From: Candidatus Scatomonas pullistercoris
GTDB lineage: Bacteria > Bacillota > Clostridia > Lachnospirales > Lachnospiraceae
Direction: 5' to 3'
Length of the DNA stretch: 64,000 nucleotides
Assembly (NCBI GenBank): GCA_018713515.1
Contig: DVOO01000003.1
Coordinates: 62,001 to 126,000 of the forward strand
Position 1 is the stretch's first letter. Each line of letters opens with the position of its first letter. The notes under the pieces were generated by a model. That model searched no databases, was not told the DNA's origin, and saw only the letters and a program-made list of their open reading frames with translations. Both the position numbers and the translations under genes were made by a program. This document shows, in pieces, positions 36,791 to 44,736 of this stretch.

Positions 36791-36819
36791 GTTTTAATGA
36801 GAATGAAGGGAGGAAAATC

Positions 36820-37098
36820 ATGAAATTCATTTATCCCGCCGTTTTCCGCAGAACAGAAAACGGCGGCTACAGAGGATACTTTCCGGACCTGGAATGCTGC
36901 GAAGCTTTCGGCGATACGCTGGATGAGGCAGTGGAAAACGCCAACGCCGCCGCCTGCGACTGGATCCAGGTGGAACTGGAAGAGGAGGAGCCGAAGCTCC
37001 CCCCCGTGTCAGACATCAGCGATCTTGCTCTGGAAGAGGACGCTGTAGTCCGCAATATTTCCGTTAATATCCGCTTCTATGAGGGCTGGGACGAGTAA
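36820..37098 (+). CDS. HicB-family antitoxin-like protein (orphan)
   Basis: 92 residues. The partial RNase H-like HicB fold is recognisable from YPAVFRRTENGGYRGYFPDL, then CCEAFGDTLDEAVENANAA; the body is acidic, as usual for HicB. The open frame extends upstream to 36712, but the start at 36820 has GGGAGG seven bases before it. HicB normally silences a HicA toxin from an adjacent gene, but neither flank holds a HicA-sized frame: upstream is the carD promoter and downstream, 22 bases on, mutM ends on the opposite strand. No DNA-binding C-terminus is visible. It may be a stand-alone regulator. Confidence 0.8.
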   Translation: MKFIYPAVFRRTENGGYRGYFPDLECCEAFGDTLDEAVENANAAACDWIQVELEEEEPKLPPVSDISDLALEEDAVVRNISVNIRFYEGWDE

Positions 37099-37120
37099 CG
37101 GTTTCTTGATCGGCCAATAT

Positions 37121-37948
37121 TTATCTTTTCTGACAAACCGGGCAGTGCACGCTGCTCCTGCCGCCGATCACAGTGCGGCAGAGAATTTCTCCGCAGACTG
37201 GGCAGGACTCGCCGCCGTGTCCATAGACCTGTAAAAACGGCGTGTTGCGGTAGTCCCGCCCCTTTGACTCCAGATATTCCTCCGGTGTGGCCTCATTCTT
37301 TTCGATAAAGAAGGCAAGCCGCTCCGGAATCACCGAAGCGAGACGGTTCCATTCCTCGGCTGTCAGCGTGTTGGCGGGCCGGGCCGGGTGGATGCGGGCT
37401 GCAAACAGAATTTCGTCGGCATAGATGTTTCCGATCCTGGCAAGCACACTCTGATCCAGCAGGCATTCCTTGATAGCTTTCTTTCGTTTTTCCAGGCGTG
37501 CAGACAAGTATTCCCCGGAAAAACTGGAATCAAAGGGTTCTCTTCCCAGCTTCTCCATCCCAGTATATGTATCTGTTTCTCCCTGCCGCAGCAGCCAGAA
37601 ACGCCCAAACCGGCGTGTATCGGAGAAACGCAGTTCCCTGCCGTCTGATAGATGGAAAACAAGGTGGGTATGCTTTTCTTCCGGGTAATCTGCCGGTGTC
37701 ACCAGCAGGCAGCCGGTCATCCGCAGGTGCAGGACTACTTTATCACCGCTGCTGAGGCAGAGAATCAGAAATTTTCCTCTGCGGACGATCTCGGTGAAAA
37801 ACTGACCGGTAATTCGAGTACAGAATTTCTCAGAAGATGGGTGCGCAATCACTTCCGGCCTGTTGACCGTGATCTGCGCAACCGCAAGTCCTTTTATCTG
37901 CGGTTCAATCACCCGTTTGATCGCTTCTATTTCCGGTAATTCAGGCAT
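37121..37948 (-). CDS. mutM: Formamidopyrimidine-DNA glycosylase
   Basis: 275 residues. The start at 37948 gives MPELPEIEAIKR, which exposes the catalytic Pro2 and Glu3 that this family requires; a longer reading would bury them. LKRGKF-like RRGKFLILCL (about 56-65) and NIYADEILFAARIHPA (about 166-181) are family regions. The C-terminal zinc finger is CPVCGEILCRTVIGGR followed by CPVC. It excises 8-oxoguanine and nicks the backbone. The gene shares eight bases with a preceding short open frame. Confidence 0.95.
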   Translation of the reverse strand: MPELPEIEAIKRVIEPQIKGLAVAQITVNRPEVIAHPSSEKFCTRITGQFFTEIVRRGKFLILCLSSGDKVVLHLRMTGCLLVTPADYPEEKHTHLVFHLSDGRELRFSDTRRFGRFWLLRQGETDTYTGMEKLGREPFDSSFSGEYLSARLEKRKKAIKECLLDQSVLARIGNIYADEILFAARIHPARPANTLTAEEWNRLASVIPERLAFFIEKNEATPEEYLESKGRDYRNTPFLQVYGHGGESCPVCGEILCRTVIGGRSSVHCPVCQKR

Positions 37949-38040
37949 GACTGTCACCACCTTTCTTTGCAGACTTTATGATCTGCTCATGATAAAAATA
38001 GTTTGCAATGACCGGACGCGCGTCAAATGACCGTTTCATG
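37941..38040 (-). other. Short open frame overlapping the mutM start (uncertain)
   Basis: A 32-residue frame (MKRSFDARPVIANYF..., ending GGDSHA) runs into the mutM start with an eight-base overlap, so it could couple mutM translation. No good ribosome site precedes its ATG, and the frame is open further upstream, so it may be the tail of a decayed gene. I do not recognise it. Confidence 0.3.
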
Positions 38041-38194
38041 CTGTCATCATATAATTTACTTTTAACTCCACCTTGCGTTGGGGATCTTCCGCTACAGGGT
38101 GGATGTTGGACTTGAAATATGTATCATCAAGCACGATGATAAAAGCAGCAGCCTCGTTCCCGATGCCATCACCTTTATAGATTCGTATTTCTAG
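38037..38194 (-). pseudogene. Unrecognised coding remnant
   Basis: An open frame of about 52 codons with protein-like composition (it includes AAAFIIVLDDTYFKSNIHPV and EDPQRKVELKVNYMMTA) but with no start codon near its 5' end, where it is closed by a stop at 38195. It looks like the tail of a larger gene that has lost its front. The family is not recognised. Confidence 0.4.
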
Positions 38195-38383
38195 TTATTA
38201 ATCTCTATTTCCAAGTGTCTTTATTGGATTTTCCGTCCAGCCATTCCTGCGCCGGATCAGCTATTAAGTCCCAACCGGACGCAACGAATCAGTCCAAATC
38301 TTACTGCTAAAAAGGGGAGCAACAGCCAAAAACCATTCACTTTATTTCATCTCCGCAACTTCCAATTTGTTACTATATGTATT
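38195..38383. other. Degenerate stretch
   Basis: Broken frames only. One, on the minus strand ending at 38205, reads DLIADPAQEWLDGKSNKDTWK and looks like the C-terminus of a lost gene; a stop codon interrupts it near 38290. No ribosome site or promoter was seen. Confidence 0.35.
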
Positions 38384-38640
38384 CTATCCCTTCAAATTCT
38401 CTAAGGCAGACGGATTATTTTCTAAGATTGCTCCAACAGTGGGGCAGGTTTCTATTTCAGAACAATCACCGCAGGTGGATACGCCTTTTTCCAAAGCACA
38501 TTTCCGGGTTTCGCACATATGCTCACAAAATACCGTTTTTGCTCCGTCCGCACGACAGCCCTCGCAGTTAATATGTTCCGGCAGAATCGGAGCATTATTT
38601 AACTCTGCCCACAGTTTCGCTGTCGTTTACGGTGAAATAC
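38384..38640 (-). pseudogene. DUF3795-like protein, 5'-truncated
   Basis: Minus-strand frame of about 80 codons with the cysteine spacing of DUF3795 proteins: NCEGCRADG, VFCEHMCETRKCALEKG, VSTCGDCSEIETCP, then AILENNPSALENLKG at the end. DUF3795 proteins usually have a further N-terminal CG.C..C region, which is missing. The 5' end runs into the reading frame of the lipoprotein gene at 38595-38843 and has no start codon, so a deletion seems to have fused the two. Confidence 0.65.
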
Positions 38641-38843
38641 GAATCCAGCAAATTAGATTCTGTGCTTGCCTGAGAAGCATCCTCAGCCTCGGAAGATGCT
38701 TCTGTTTCTACATTAGGAGCTGTCTCTGCGTTCGTGTTGGACTGCACCACATCATCACTGTCACCTGTGCCACCACATCCGTACAAGCAAAGAACCAATG
38801 CGCTCGACAACAGCAGTGCGGTCCATTTTTTTCTTGTCTTCAT
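38595..38843 (-). CDS. Truncated lipoprotein
   Basis: 82 residues: a lipoprotein signal (ALLLSSALVLCLYGC, lipidated Cys about 23), then an acidic Ser/Glu/Thr-rich linker and FTVNDSETVGRVK before the stop. Clostridial lipoproteins with such a start usually carry a folded domain after the linker; here it is missing, and the last codons overlap the truncated DUF3795 frame. It is best read as the 5' fragment of a gene whose body was lost. Its start follows GGGGAAAG. Confidence 0.55.
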   Translation of the reverse strand: MKTRKKWTALLLSSALVLCLYGCGGTGDSDDVVQSNTNAETAPNVETEASSEAEDASQASTESNLLDSYFTVNDSETVGRVK

Positions 38844-38867
38844 TTCTTTCCCCGTTTCTTTAGGGAC

Positions 38868-38897
38868 AAAAAATGAGCAACCTGACCCGGTTGCTCA
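38868..38897 (-). terminator. Terminator after tRNA-Leu
   Basis: Minus-strand TGAGCAACC-N6-GGTTGCTCA followed by six T, about 70 bases past the tRNA. Confidence 0.9.
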
Positions 38898-38968
38898 CTC
38901 TATAAAATGTACTTGTCAGCCCACAGCAAAATTTTTTGCCCGCGCAGGTTTAAGTACGGCTATTCTAC

Positions 38969-39052
38969 TGCGGAAGATGGGACTTGAACCCACACGACAT
39001 TGCTGCCACAAGATCCTTAGTCTTGCTCGTCTGCCAGTTCCGACACTTCCGC
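38969..39052 (-). tRNA. tRNA-Leu (anticodon AAG)
   Basis: 84 nt with an acceptor stem GCGGAAG/CTTCCGC and discriminator A. The anticodon stem CAAGA/TCTTG encloses the loop CTAAGGA, so the anticodon is AAG and the codon read is CTT (CTC and CTA as well if A34 is deaminated to inosine). A long variable arm, as in all tRNA-Leu, is present, and the T arm has GTTCAAGT. CCA is not encoded. Confidence 0.95.
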
Positions 39053-39089
39053 ATGCTGTCCCGGGATTCACACCCCGACAACAAAAAGT

Positions 39090-39118
39090 ATTATACCATC
39101 AGAATTATCTTTCGTCAA
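39090..39118 (-). promoter_or_regulatory. Promoter of tRNA-Leu
   Basis: Minus-strand TTGACG (39113-39118), a 17-base spacer and a perfect TATAAT (39090-39095), about 38 bases before the mature tRNA. Confidence 0.85.
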
Positions 39119-39184
39119 CTCTTTTTCATGCGGCTCCGATATTTTTTCAGCTTCTCTGACGTTCCCCGAAGCCGGAGGGAAAAT

Positions 39185-39213
39185 CCGTCCCACAGTCCCG
39201 TTCTGTGGGGCGG
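39185..39213 (-). terminator. Terminator after the ABC fusion gene
   Basis: Minus-strand CCGCCCCACAG and CTGTGGGACGG pair across a seven-base loop, followed by ATTTT. It begins just past the stop codon. Confidence 0.65.
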
Positions 39214-39220
39214 TCTGCCT

Positions 39221-42200
39221 TTATTCCACCCGGAGCGCGGTCACCGGATCGCTCTTGGCCGCTTTCCTGGAAGGAAGCAGGCCGCTGATCAGCGTCAGCA
39301 CAATGCTGAGGGCAATCAGGATAAGGGCCCCGGATACCGGAAGTCTTCCGCTGATCTCATCCGTGCCGGCAAAGTAATGAATGGCTGCATTGCCCGGTAT
39401 CAGCAGAAGCAGCGTTGCCCCGATTCCCAGAAGCCCCGCGCAGGCGCCTATAATAAACGTTTCCGCGTTGAACACCTGGGATACATTCCTCTTGGACGCG
39501 CCGATGGCCCGCAGAATACCGATCTCCTTCCGGCGCTCCAGCACGCTGATGTAGGTAATCACTCCGATCATAATGGAGGATACCACCAGCGAAATAGCCA
39601 CGAAGGCAATCAGCACATAGCTGATAATATTAATAATTTCCGTCACGGAGGACATCAGAGAACCGACCATATCCGTATAGGAAATAACCTGTTCCTCTTT
39701 TCCTTCTTCCTCCATGCGGCTGTTGTAATCATTCAGAATCGAGACGATGCCATCCTTGCTTTCAAAGTCTTTTGGATAAATATCAATCTGGCTGGGAGCG
39801 TCAAAATCCGCGTAGCCAAGTGCCTCCAGATTATCCTCCAGGGTTGCGTCCGCCGCCGCATTCATGGACATCATTAATTCTGTTAGCTGATCCCCGCTGA
39901 GATTAAACTGAAAGGCATCGGCAAAGGCTTCCCCGTCGATATGCATGGCGGCCTCCAGCTGATCCCCGAGGCTTCCAAAGGCCTGGGCCACAGCCGCCTC
40001 CATACTGGAGGCCATCTGCTCCATCAGCTGGCTCACGGCAGACTGTACCTGGCTCTCCAGCGCCTGGCCGAGTCCGGATGTGAAAGAGCCCATGGCAGAA
40101 GCCATATAATTCTGCAGCGCCGTTCCAATCTGCTGCTCCAGACTTCCGGTGTCGATCATTTCCGCCATAGAGGCGGCCAGAAGATTCTGCGCCGGCTCCG
40201 TCTGCAGATAGGCGGTAAAATATTCGCCCATCCGGCTGAGATCCGGCAGTCCGCTCTCTTCCGCGTAAGCCAGATAGCCGTCAAAAAGGTCTCCCGCCAG
40301 TGCTTCCAGCTGCTCAGTGGTCACCACCGGCCCGGACTCCGGAAACACCTCCTGGGCCCACTGGGAAAGCACCTCTTCCGCCTCACTCGTCTGCAGATAT
40401 TCCAGCAGGTATTCATCAAAGCGGTCCGGATCCGTGTAGCCGTTGGCCGCCGCGTAGGCCCGATAGCCGGTCATCACACGGCTGATTAAATCCTGCAGTT
40501 CTTCTGTGGAAACAGAGTAATCTCCGCTGCTCTCCAGAATTTCCTGCACATGCTTCTCCAGAATCCCTCTGGCCTGCTCCGTTTGAAAATAATTCAGCAG
40601 ATTTTCTCCCAGGCCGGAGTAATCCGCCTCCGGATGTTCCTTCGCGTACGCCTGGTATCCCTCCAGAAGGCTTCCCGCCATGCGGGTCAGAGAATCCATG
40701 GAGATATTCAGTTCCAGGCTCCCCATGAATTCTTCAAGGCTAAGAGACGGCACGTCCGGAAGCTCCAGCTGTATACTGCCCAGATCCGCCAGGGCGGACA
40801 GATCCAGGGAATTCCCCGCCTGGCTGAAAGCGTCCGACAGATCCAGGGAGGAGGAAAGCGCTTCTGTCAGCGTCTCTTCGTCCACCTGGAACAATTCCGC
40901 CAGCGCCTCCTCGTCCACCGTAATCAGAGAATCCATGTCAAAACTGCTCTCGTCACTCTCCTGGCCAAAGGCTTCCCCGGAAAAAATATTTGTATCCGGA
41001 TTAGCCAGCTGTTCTTTTACAATCGCGCTTTCTGCCGCCTCCTCCGCCACATGTTCCGTCAGAGAAGCGTGGTAGGCAATGCCGGATCCCAGAACAAAAC
41101 CGTTGGCATCCCCGGAGGGCTGAACGACCCCGACAACGGTAATATCTTCTCCGCTGTCCACCAGTTCTTTCATATACTCTGCATCGTCCCGCTTATCCGT
41201 CCACACCTGATACTGGCTGTCATAGACATAGTAATCCGAGCTGTTCACAAGCTTAAAGCGGATGCCCAGGAGATCCTCGTATGTATAGCTCCCGTAATCC
41301 TCCGGTATCTTCACAGGCACCTCATCGATAAATTCCTGGATCATCTCGTCCAGCTCCAGTGAATCTCTCAAGCCCAGGATGTACAGCATAAAATCGCTGA
41401 TGCTGCCGTCATCCGTAAGCACTACCACGCATTCCCGGTAATTCTCCGGCCACCGTCCCGCCTTCACATCGTACTGGGTTTCATAAAGAGAGGTTTCTTC
41501 CGGCATCTGATAAAAAACATCCGTGCTCATCATGGAGGACATAAGGCTGTTGGAACTGTTTCCCGACCCCAGGCCCAGAGCGCTGAAGGAAGAATCCGGA
41601 TGTACCTGACGGATGCTCTCCGCATCCTGCCTGTATATCTGTGGTGTCACGCTGTAGGAATATTCAATGGCATTCGCATACTCCTCAATTCCGCTGCCGC
41701 CGCTGTCCAGGAACGCCTTCAGAGCCGCCAGATCGTTGGAATCTGTGGAAGACACCAGATTGGTCAGCATCTCAAAAACACCCACCTCCTGATCCGCATC
41801 TCCGTCGCCGCCTCCTCCGGATCCCATGCTCAGCATAGATGTAAAGTCAAGTCCCGTACTCTGAATCTGTACCGGATATTCCGCCAGTGTCTCCTCCTCC
41901 AGCCCGTCAATGTACGCGTTGGCTCCTGTGGACACCGCAAGGATCAGGGCAATTCCGATAATTCCGATGGAACCGGCAAAGGACGTCAGCAGCGTCCTGG
42001 CCTTTTTTGTCTTCAGATTGTTAAAGCTTAAGGACAGGGCGGTAAGAAAAGACATGGACGCTTTTCCAAGCTTCCGGTGCACCGGCTCGCGCAGAGCGCC
42101 TGCATCCACCTGGAAAGGATTGCTGTCCGCCTGGATTCGTCCGTCACGCAGGCGGACAATCCGGGTGGCATATTCCTCCGCCAGCTCCGGATTGTGGGTA

Positions 42201-42787
42201 ACCATCACCACCAGACGGTCCTTTGCCACCTGCCGGAGCAGCTCCATAACCTGCACGCTGGTTTCGCTGTCCAGAGCACCCGTCGGCTCATCCGCCAGCA
42301 GGATATCCGGATCGTTGACAAGAGCCCTGGCTATGGCCACCCGCTGCATCTGCCCGCCTGAAAGCTGGCTGGGAAGCTTGTGCACCTGGTCTCCCAGGCC
42401 AACCTGCGCCAGCGCCTCCCGGGCCCGCCTTCTTCGCTCTCCTTTGCTGATGCCGGCTATGGTCAGCGTCAGTTCCACATTGGACAGAATCGTCTGATGG
42501 GGGATCAGGTTGTAGCTCTGAAACACAAAGCCGATGGTATGATTTCTGTAGGAATCCCAGTCTCTGTCCCTGTATTTTTTGGTGGAAACCCCGTTGATGA
42601 TCAGATCTCCGCTGTCATAGCTGTCCAGCCCGCCGATCACGTTCAGAAGCGTCGTTTTTCCCGAGCCGCTGGGCCCCAGGATCGCCACGAACTCACTGTC
42701 CCTCAGATTCAGACTCACGTGGTTCAGCGCCTTCTGAACCAGATCGCCGGTACGGTATTCCTTACAGATTTCTTTAATTTGCAGCAT
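39221..42787 (-). CDS. MacB/FtsX-type ABC transporter, ATPase-permease fusion with large ectodomain
   Basis: About 1188 residues. The ATPase domain (1-230) has Walker A AILGPSGSGKTTLL, signature QLSGGQMQRVAIARAL, Walker B DILLADEPTGALDSET and a His loop. After residue 250 a first membrane helix (LLTSFAGSIGIIGIALIL) opens a permease of the FtsX/MacB class, followed by an ectodomain of roughly 700 residues and three closing helices near the end. The ectodomain holds three tandem repeats of about 64 residues (709-875). The start is placed at MLQIKEICKEY because the ten extra residues of a longer reading lie in the ribosome-site region. It follows the zinc-ribbon gene by 55 bases. Such transporters move lipids, peptides or toxins, or transmit force; the substrate is unknown. 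Confidence 0.9.
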   Translation of the reverse strand: MLQIKEICKEYRTGDLVQKALNHVSLNLRDSEFVAILGPSGSGKTTLLNVIGGLDSYDSGDLIINGVSTKKYRDRDWDSYRNHTIGFVFQSYNLIPHQTILSNVELTLTIAGISKGERRRRAREALAQVGLGDQVHKLPSQLSGGQMQRVAIARALVNDPDILLADEPTGALDSETSVQVMELLRQVAKDRLVVMVTHNPELAEEYATRIVRLRDGRIQADSNPFQVDAGALREPVHRKLGKASMSFLTALSLSFNNLKTKKARTLLTSFAGSIGIIGIALILAVSTGANAYIDGLEEETLAEYPVQIQSTGLDFTSMLSMGSGGGGDGDADQEVGVFEMLTNLVSSTDSNDLAALKAFLDSGGSGIEEYANAIEYSYSVTPQIYRQDAESIRQVHPDSSFSALGLGSGNSSNSLMSSMMSTDVFYQMPEETSLYETQYDVKAGRWPENYRECVVVLTDDGSISDFMLYILGLRDSLELDEMIQEFIDEVPVKIPEDYGSYTYEDLLGIRFKLVNSSDYYVYDSQYQVWTDKRDDAEYMKELVDSGEDITVVGVVQPSGDANGFVLGSGIAYHASLTEHVAEEAAESAIVKEQLANPDTNIFSGEAFGQESDESSFDMDSLITVDEEALAELFQVDEETLTEALSSSLDLSDAFSQAGNSLDLSALADLGSIQLELPDVPSLSLEEFMGSLELNISMDSLTRMAGSLLEGYQAYAKEHPEADYSGLGENLLNYFQTEQARGILEKHVQEILESSGDYSVSTEELQDLISRVMTGYRAYAAANGYTDPDRFDEYLLEYLQTSEAEEVLSQWAQEVFPESGPVVTTEQLEALAGDLFDGYLAYAEESGLPDLSRMGEYFTAYLQTEPAQNLLAASMAEMIDTGSLEQQIGTALQNYMASAMGSFTSGLGQALESQVQSAVSQLMEQMASSMEAAVAQAFGSLGDQLEAAMHIDGEAFADAFQFNLSGDQLTELMMSMNAAADATLEDNLEALGYADFDAPSQIDIYPKDFESKDGIVSILNDYNSRMEEEGKEEQVISYTDMVGSLMSSVTEIINIISYVLIAFVAISLVVSSIMIGVITYISVLERRKEIGILRAIGASKRNVSQVFNAETFIIGACAGLLGIGATLLLLIPGNAAIHYFAGTDEISGRLPVSGALILIALSIVLTLISGLLPSRKAAKSDPVTALRVE

Positions 42788-42842
42788 TTTCCTTCTGTGT
42801 CCTCCTTGCTGTCTCACTCTCTCCCCGGATTCTGCTTTCTAT

Positions 42843-44396
42843 CTAATCATAGAGAGACCACTGGCCTCCCCATCCATCTGTCACCTGGCCGGTTTCCGTA
42901 TTCACGGTCACATCGGTGGCCAGCTGATTGGCAGAACTGCCTCCCTGGTATCGGAGGATCATCCAGTATCCCGTATCTGTCTCTCTGCATTCAGATTCAA
43001 ATACGACATAAGAAGAACCATTGCCGATCTCCGCTGTATAATATTCGCCTACACGGCGGCAGATTTCCTCCAGCGTCCATTCCGCGGAACCTGTCTGTCC
43101 CTGTGATTCCTGCTCTTCACCGGACATTTCATAAGAGTAGTCTCCCAGATTTACGCGAAATTCTGCATAGCCTGGCCCGGAAGGCGTTCCTTCCATGCTG
43201 ACGGTCGCGTACGCCCCTTCCACCTGCAGCCCATAGGCCCAGTAGTAATCAGAAGAAAAGGAATCAATTTTTACCAGCGTATTCCCCTCCGCGTCTATGC
43301 CGAAGAAATCGGGTCCGAAGTAACCGCAGAGATACAGGTTTCCTTCCTCATCCAAATCAAAACTTACGGCAGCTCCGCCGAATTCCGAATTTCTCCACAG
43401 TTCAGATCCGTCCGAAGCTCTCAGCGCCACAACATCTCCGTCTTCTACATAGTAATAAACTTCTCCGTACAATCCCACAGATGCCAGTCTCTCCAGCTGG
43501 GCCTGCGCATATCTCCCCGTGGTGACAGACCAGAGTTCTTCCCCCGCGCCATCGACGGCAGTAATTACTCCATACTCCTCATAATTTTCATAGAAGATCT
43601 CCATCTGCACAGTGGCTGGAGCCGCACTCTGCTGATACTCTTCGTATTCCTGCTGGATTTCTTCTTTTTTATCCGTCAGCTCCTCATCCTCTTCCAGAAT
43701 GGTCAGTCCATGGTCCACCTCCCGGACTGCCTCTTCATATTCCTGTTTTTCCACCAGTTCCTCTGCTGTTTGGATTACCTGTTCCCGATATTGTCCGGAT
43801 GCTTCCTCCAGCCCTTCTTTCGCCGGCTCCAGCTCCGGATTATACTCCAGAGCCAGCCGGTATTCCTCCACTGCCGGTTCATAGGCTGACTGCTTCATAT
43901 TCTCATCACCGCTGACCAGACACATCATCCCGCCAACCTGGCCTGACAGATCCTGAATCTCCGAAAATCGTCTCAGAAGTTCTTCGGTTTCCGCATGTTC
44001 CCGCTGGCCTGAATCATACTCCCCATAGATCTGTGTCAGAACGTCTGTAAGTTCTGTCAGCATTTTAGCGGACAGGCCCTTTTCCTGCTCTTCTCCGGCA
44101 ATTTTCAGAACCGTCTCATAATCTCCCTTCCCGGCTGCCCGCTCCATCCTGGCCGGTGGCGTACTGCGCAAAAGCAGAAAAATTACCAGTACCACGACAG
44201 CAGCAGCGGCGGCAGCGGCCAGAATGTATTTTTTTCTGTTTTTTCCGGGCGATCTGCCAGAAACAGTCTGCCCCGGACCGCCTGCGGCAGGCTTTCGGAC
44301 TTCTGCCGGCCCTGCTTTGCGGATCAGCGGACTGCCGCAGTATCTGCAGAACTTTTCCCCGTCCCCCGCAGGTTTTCCGCACTTATCACAAAACAT
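42843..44396 (-). CDS. Zinc-ribbon membrane protein with TPR-like and propeller-like regions
   Basis: 517 residues. It starts with a double-CxxC zinc ribbon (MFCDKCGKPAGDGEKFCRYCG), a Pro/Gly-rich linker and one membrane helix (residues about 52-70, AAAAAAAVVVLVIFLLL), which puts the rest outside. Next comes a helical repeat region (about 85-225), then beta-rich segments such as DVVALRASDGSELWRNS and EEGNLYLCGYFG, typical of PQQ-like beta-propeller blades (about 240-380), and a last domain ending in VTVNTETGQVTDGWGG. It shares a promoter with the downstream ABC fusion, so it may be a sensor or accessory for it. Confidence 0.8.
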   Translation of the reverse strand: MFCDKCGKPAGDGEKFCRYCGSPLIRKAGPAEVRKPAAGGPGQTVSGRSPGKNRKKYILAAAAAAAVVVLVIFLLLRSTPPARMERAAGKGDYETVLKIAGEEQEKGLSAKMLTELTDVLTQIYGEYDSGQREHAETEELLRRFSEIQDLSGQVGGMMCLVSGDENMKQSAYEPAVEEYRLALEYNPELEPAKEGLEEASGQYREQVIQTAEELVEKQEYEEAVREVDHGLTILEEDEELTDKKEEIQQEYEEYQQSAAPATVQMEIFYENYEEYGVITAVDGAGEELWSVTTGRYAQAQLERLASVGLYGEVYYYVEDGDVVALRASDGSELWRNSEFGGAAVSFDLDEEGNLYLCGYFGPDFFGIDAEGNTLVKIDSFSSDYYWAYGLQVEGAYATVSMEGTPSGPGYAEFRVNLGDYSYEMSGEEQESQGQTGSAEWTLEEICRRVGEYYTAEIGNGSSYVVFESECRETDTGYWMILRYQGGSSANQLATDVTVNTETGQVTDGWGGQWSLYD

Positions 44397-44426
44397 ATTC
44401 CGTCCTCCCTCTTTTTCATAGTTTTT

Positions 44427-44455
44427 ATCATATCCGCCCCCGGGATATCTGTCAA
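44427..44455 (-). promoter_or_regulatory. SigA promoter of the zinc-ribbon/ABC operon
   Basis: Minus-strand perfect TTGACA (44450-44455), 17-base spacer and TATGAT (44427-44432), about 30 bases before the start codon. Confidence 0.85.
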
Positions 44456-44650
44456 CCCAAAGGGCGCTTGTAATTTCCCCGGTTCCGCATTATAATAAAT
44501 CTGTCGCCAGTTCCGGGAGGAGTGCGGCTCTCCGCCGTATCTGCGGTGTCCGGTCTCACCTTAGCAAATCCCGTGGAACACGCGCAGGCTGGCGGCGTTA
44601 AAAAGGAAGGGGCCGCACGTTCTGCAGTCTCTTCTTTTCTTCGGATACAG

Positions 44651-44681
44651 AAAAAAGTGGATCCGCTTATCCGGAATCCAC
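44651..44681 (-). terminator. Terminator after the SpoIID-like gene
   Basis: Minus-strand GTGGATTCCG and CGGATCCAC with a six-base loop, followed by six T. Confidence 0.85.
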
Positions 44682-44736
44682 CTTTATCACAGCCATCCAT
44701 TTTATGGTTCCACAGGCTTTCTTTTACATATACGTT

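Larger units (their letters stand above)
44397..44736. other. Intergenic region between zinc-ribbon and SpoIID-like genes
   Basis: This 340-base spacer holds the promoter at 44427-44455 and the terminator at 44651-44681. The stretch 44460-44640 is GC-rich with short open frames on both strands that resemble no known protein; I see nothing else in it. Confidence 0.5.

Noticed and set aside
38378-38571. Plus-strand 64-residue frame
   Set aside because: It is opposite the cysteine-patterned DUF3795 remnant and has no family resemblance.
37961-38600. HicA-like toxin or other small intact gene in the gap after mutM
   Set aside because: All frames lack start codons or ribosome sites and are broken by stops.
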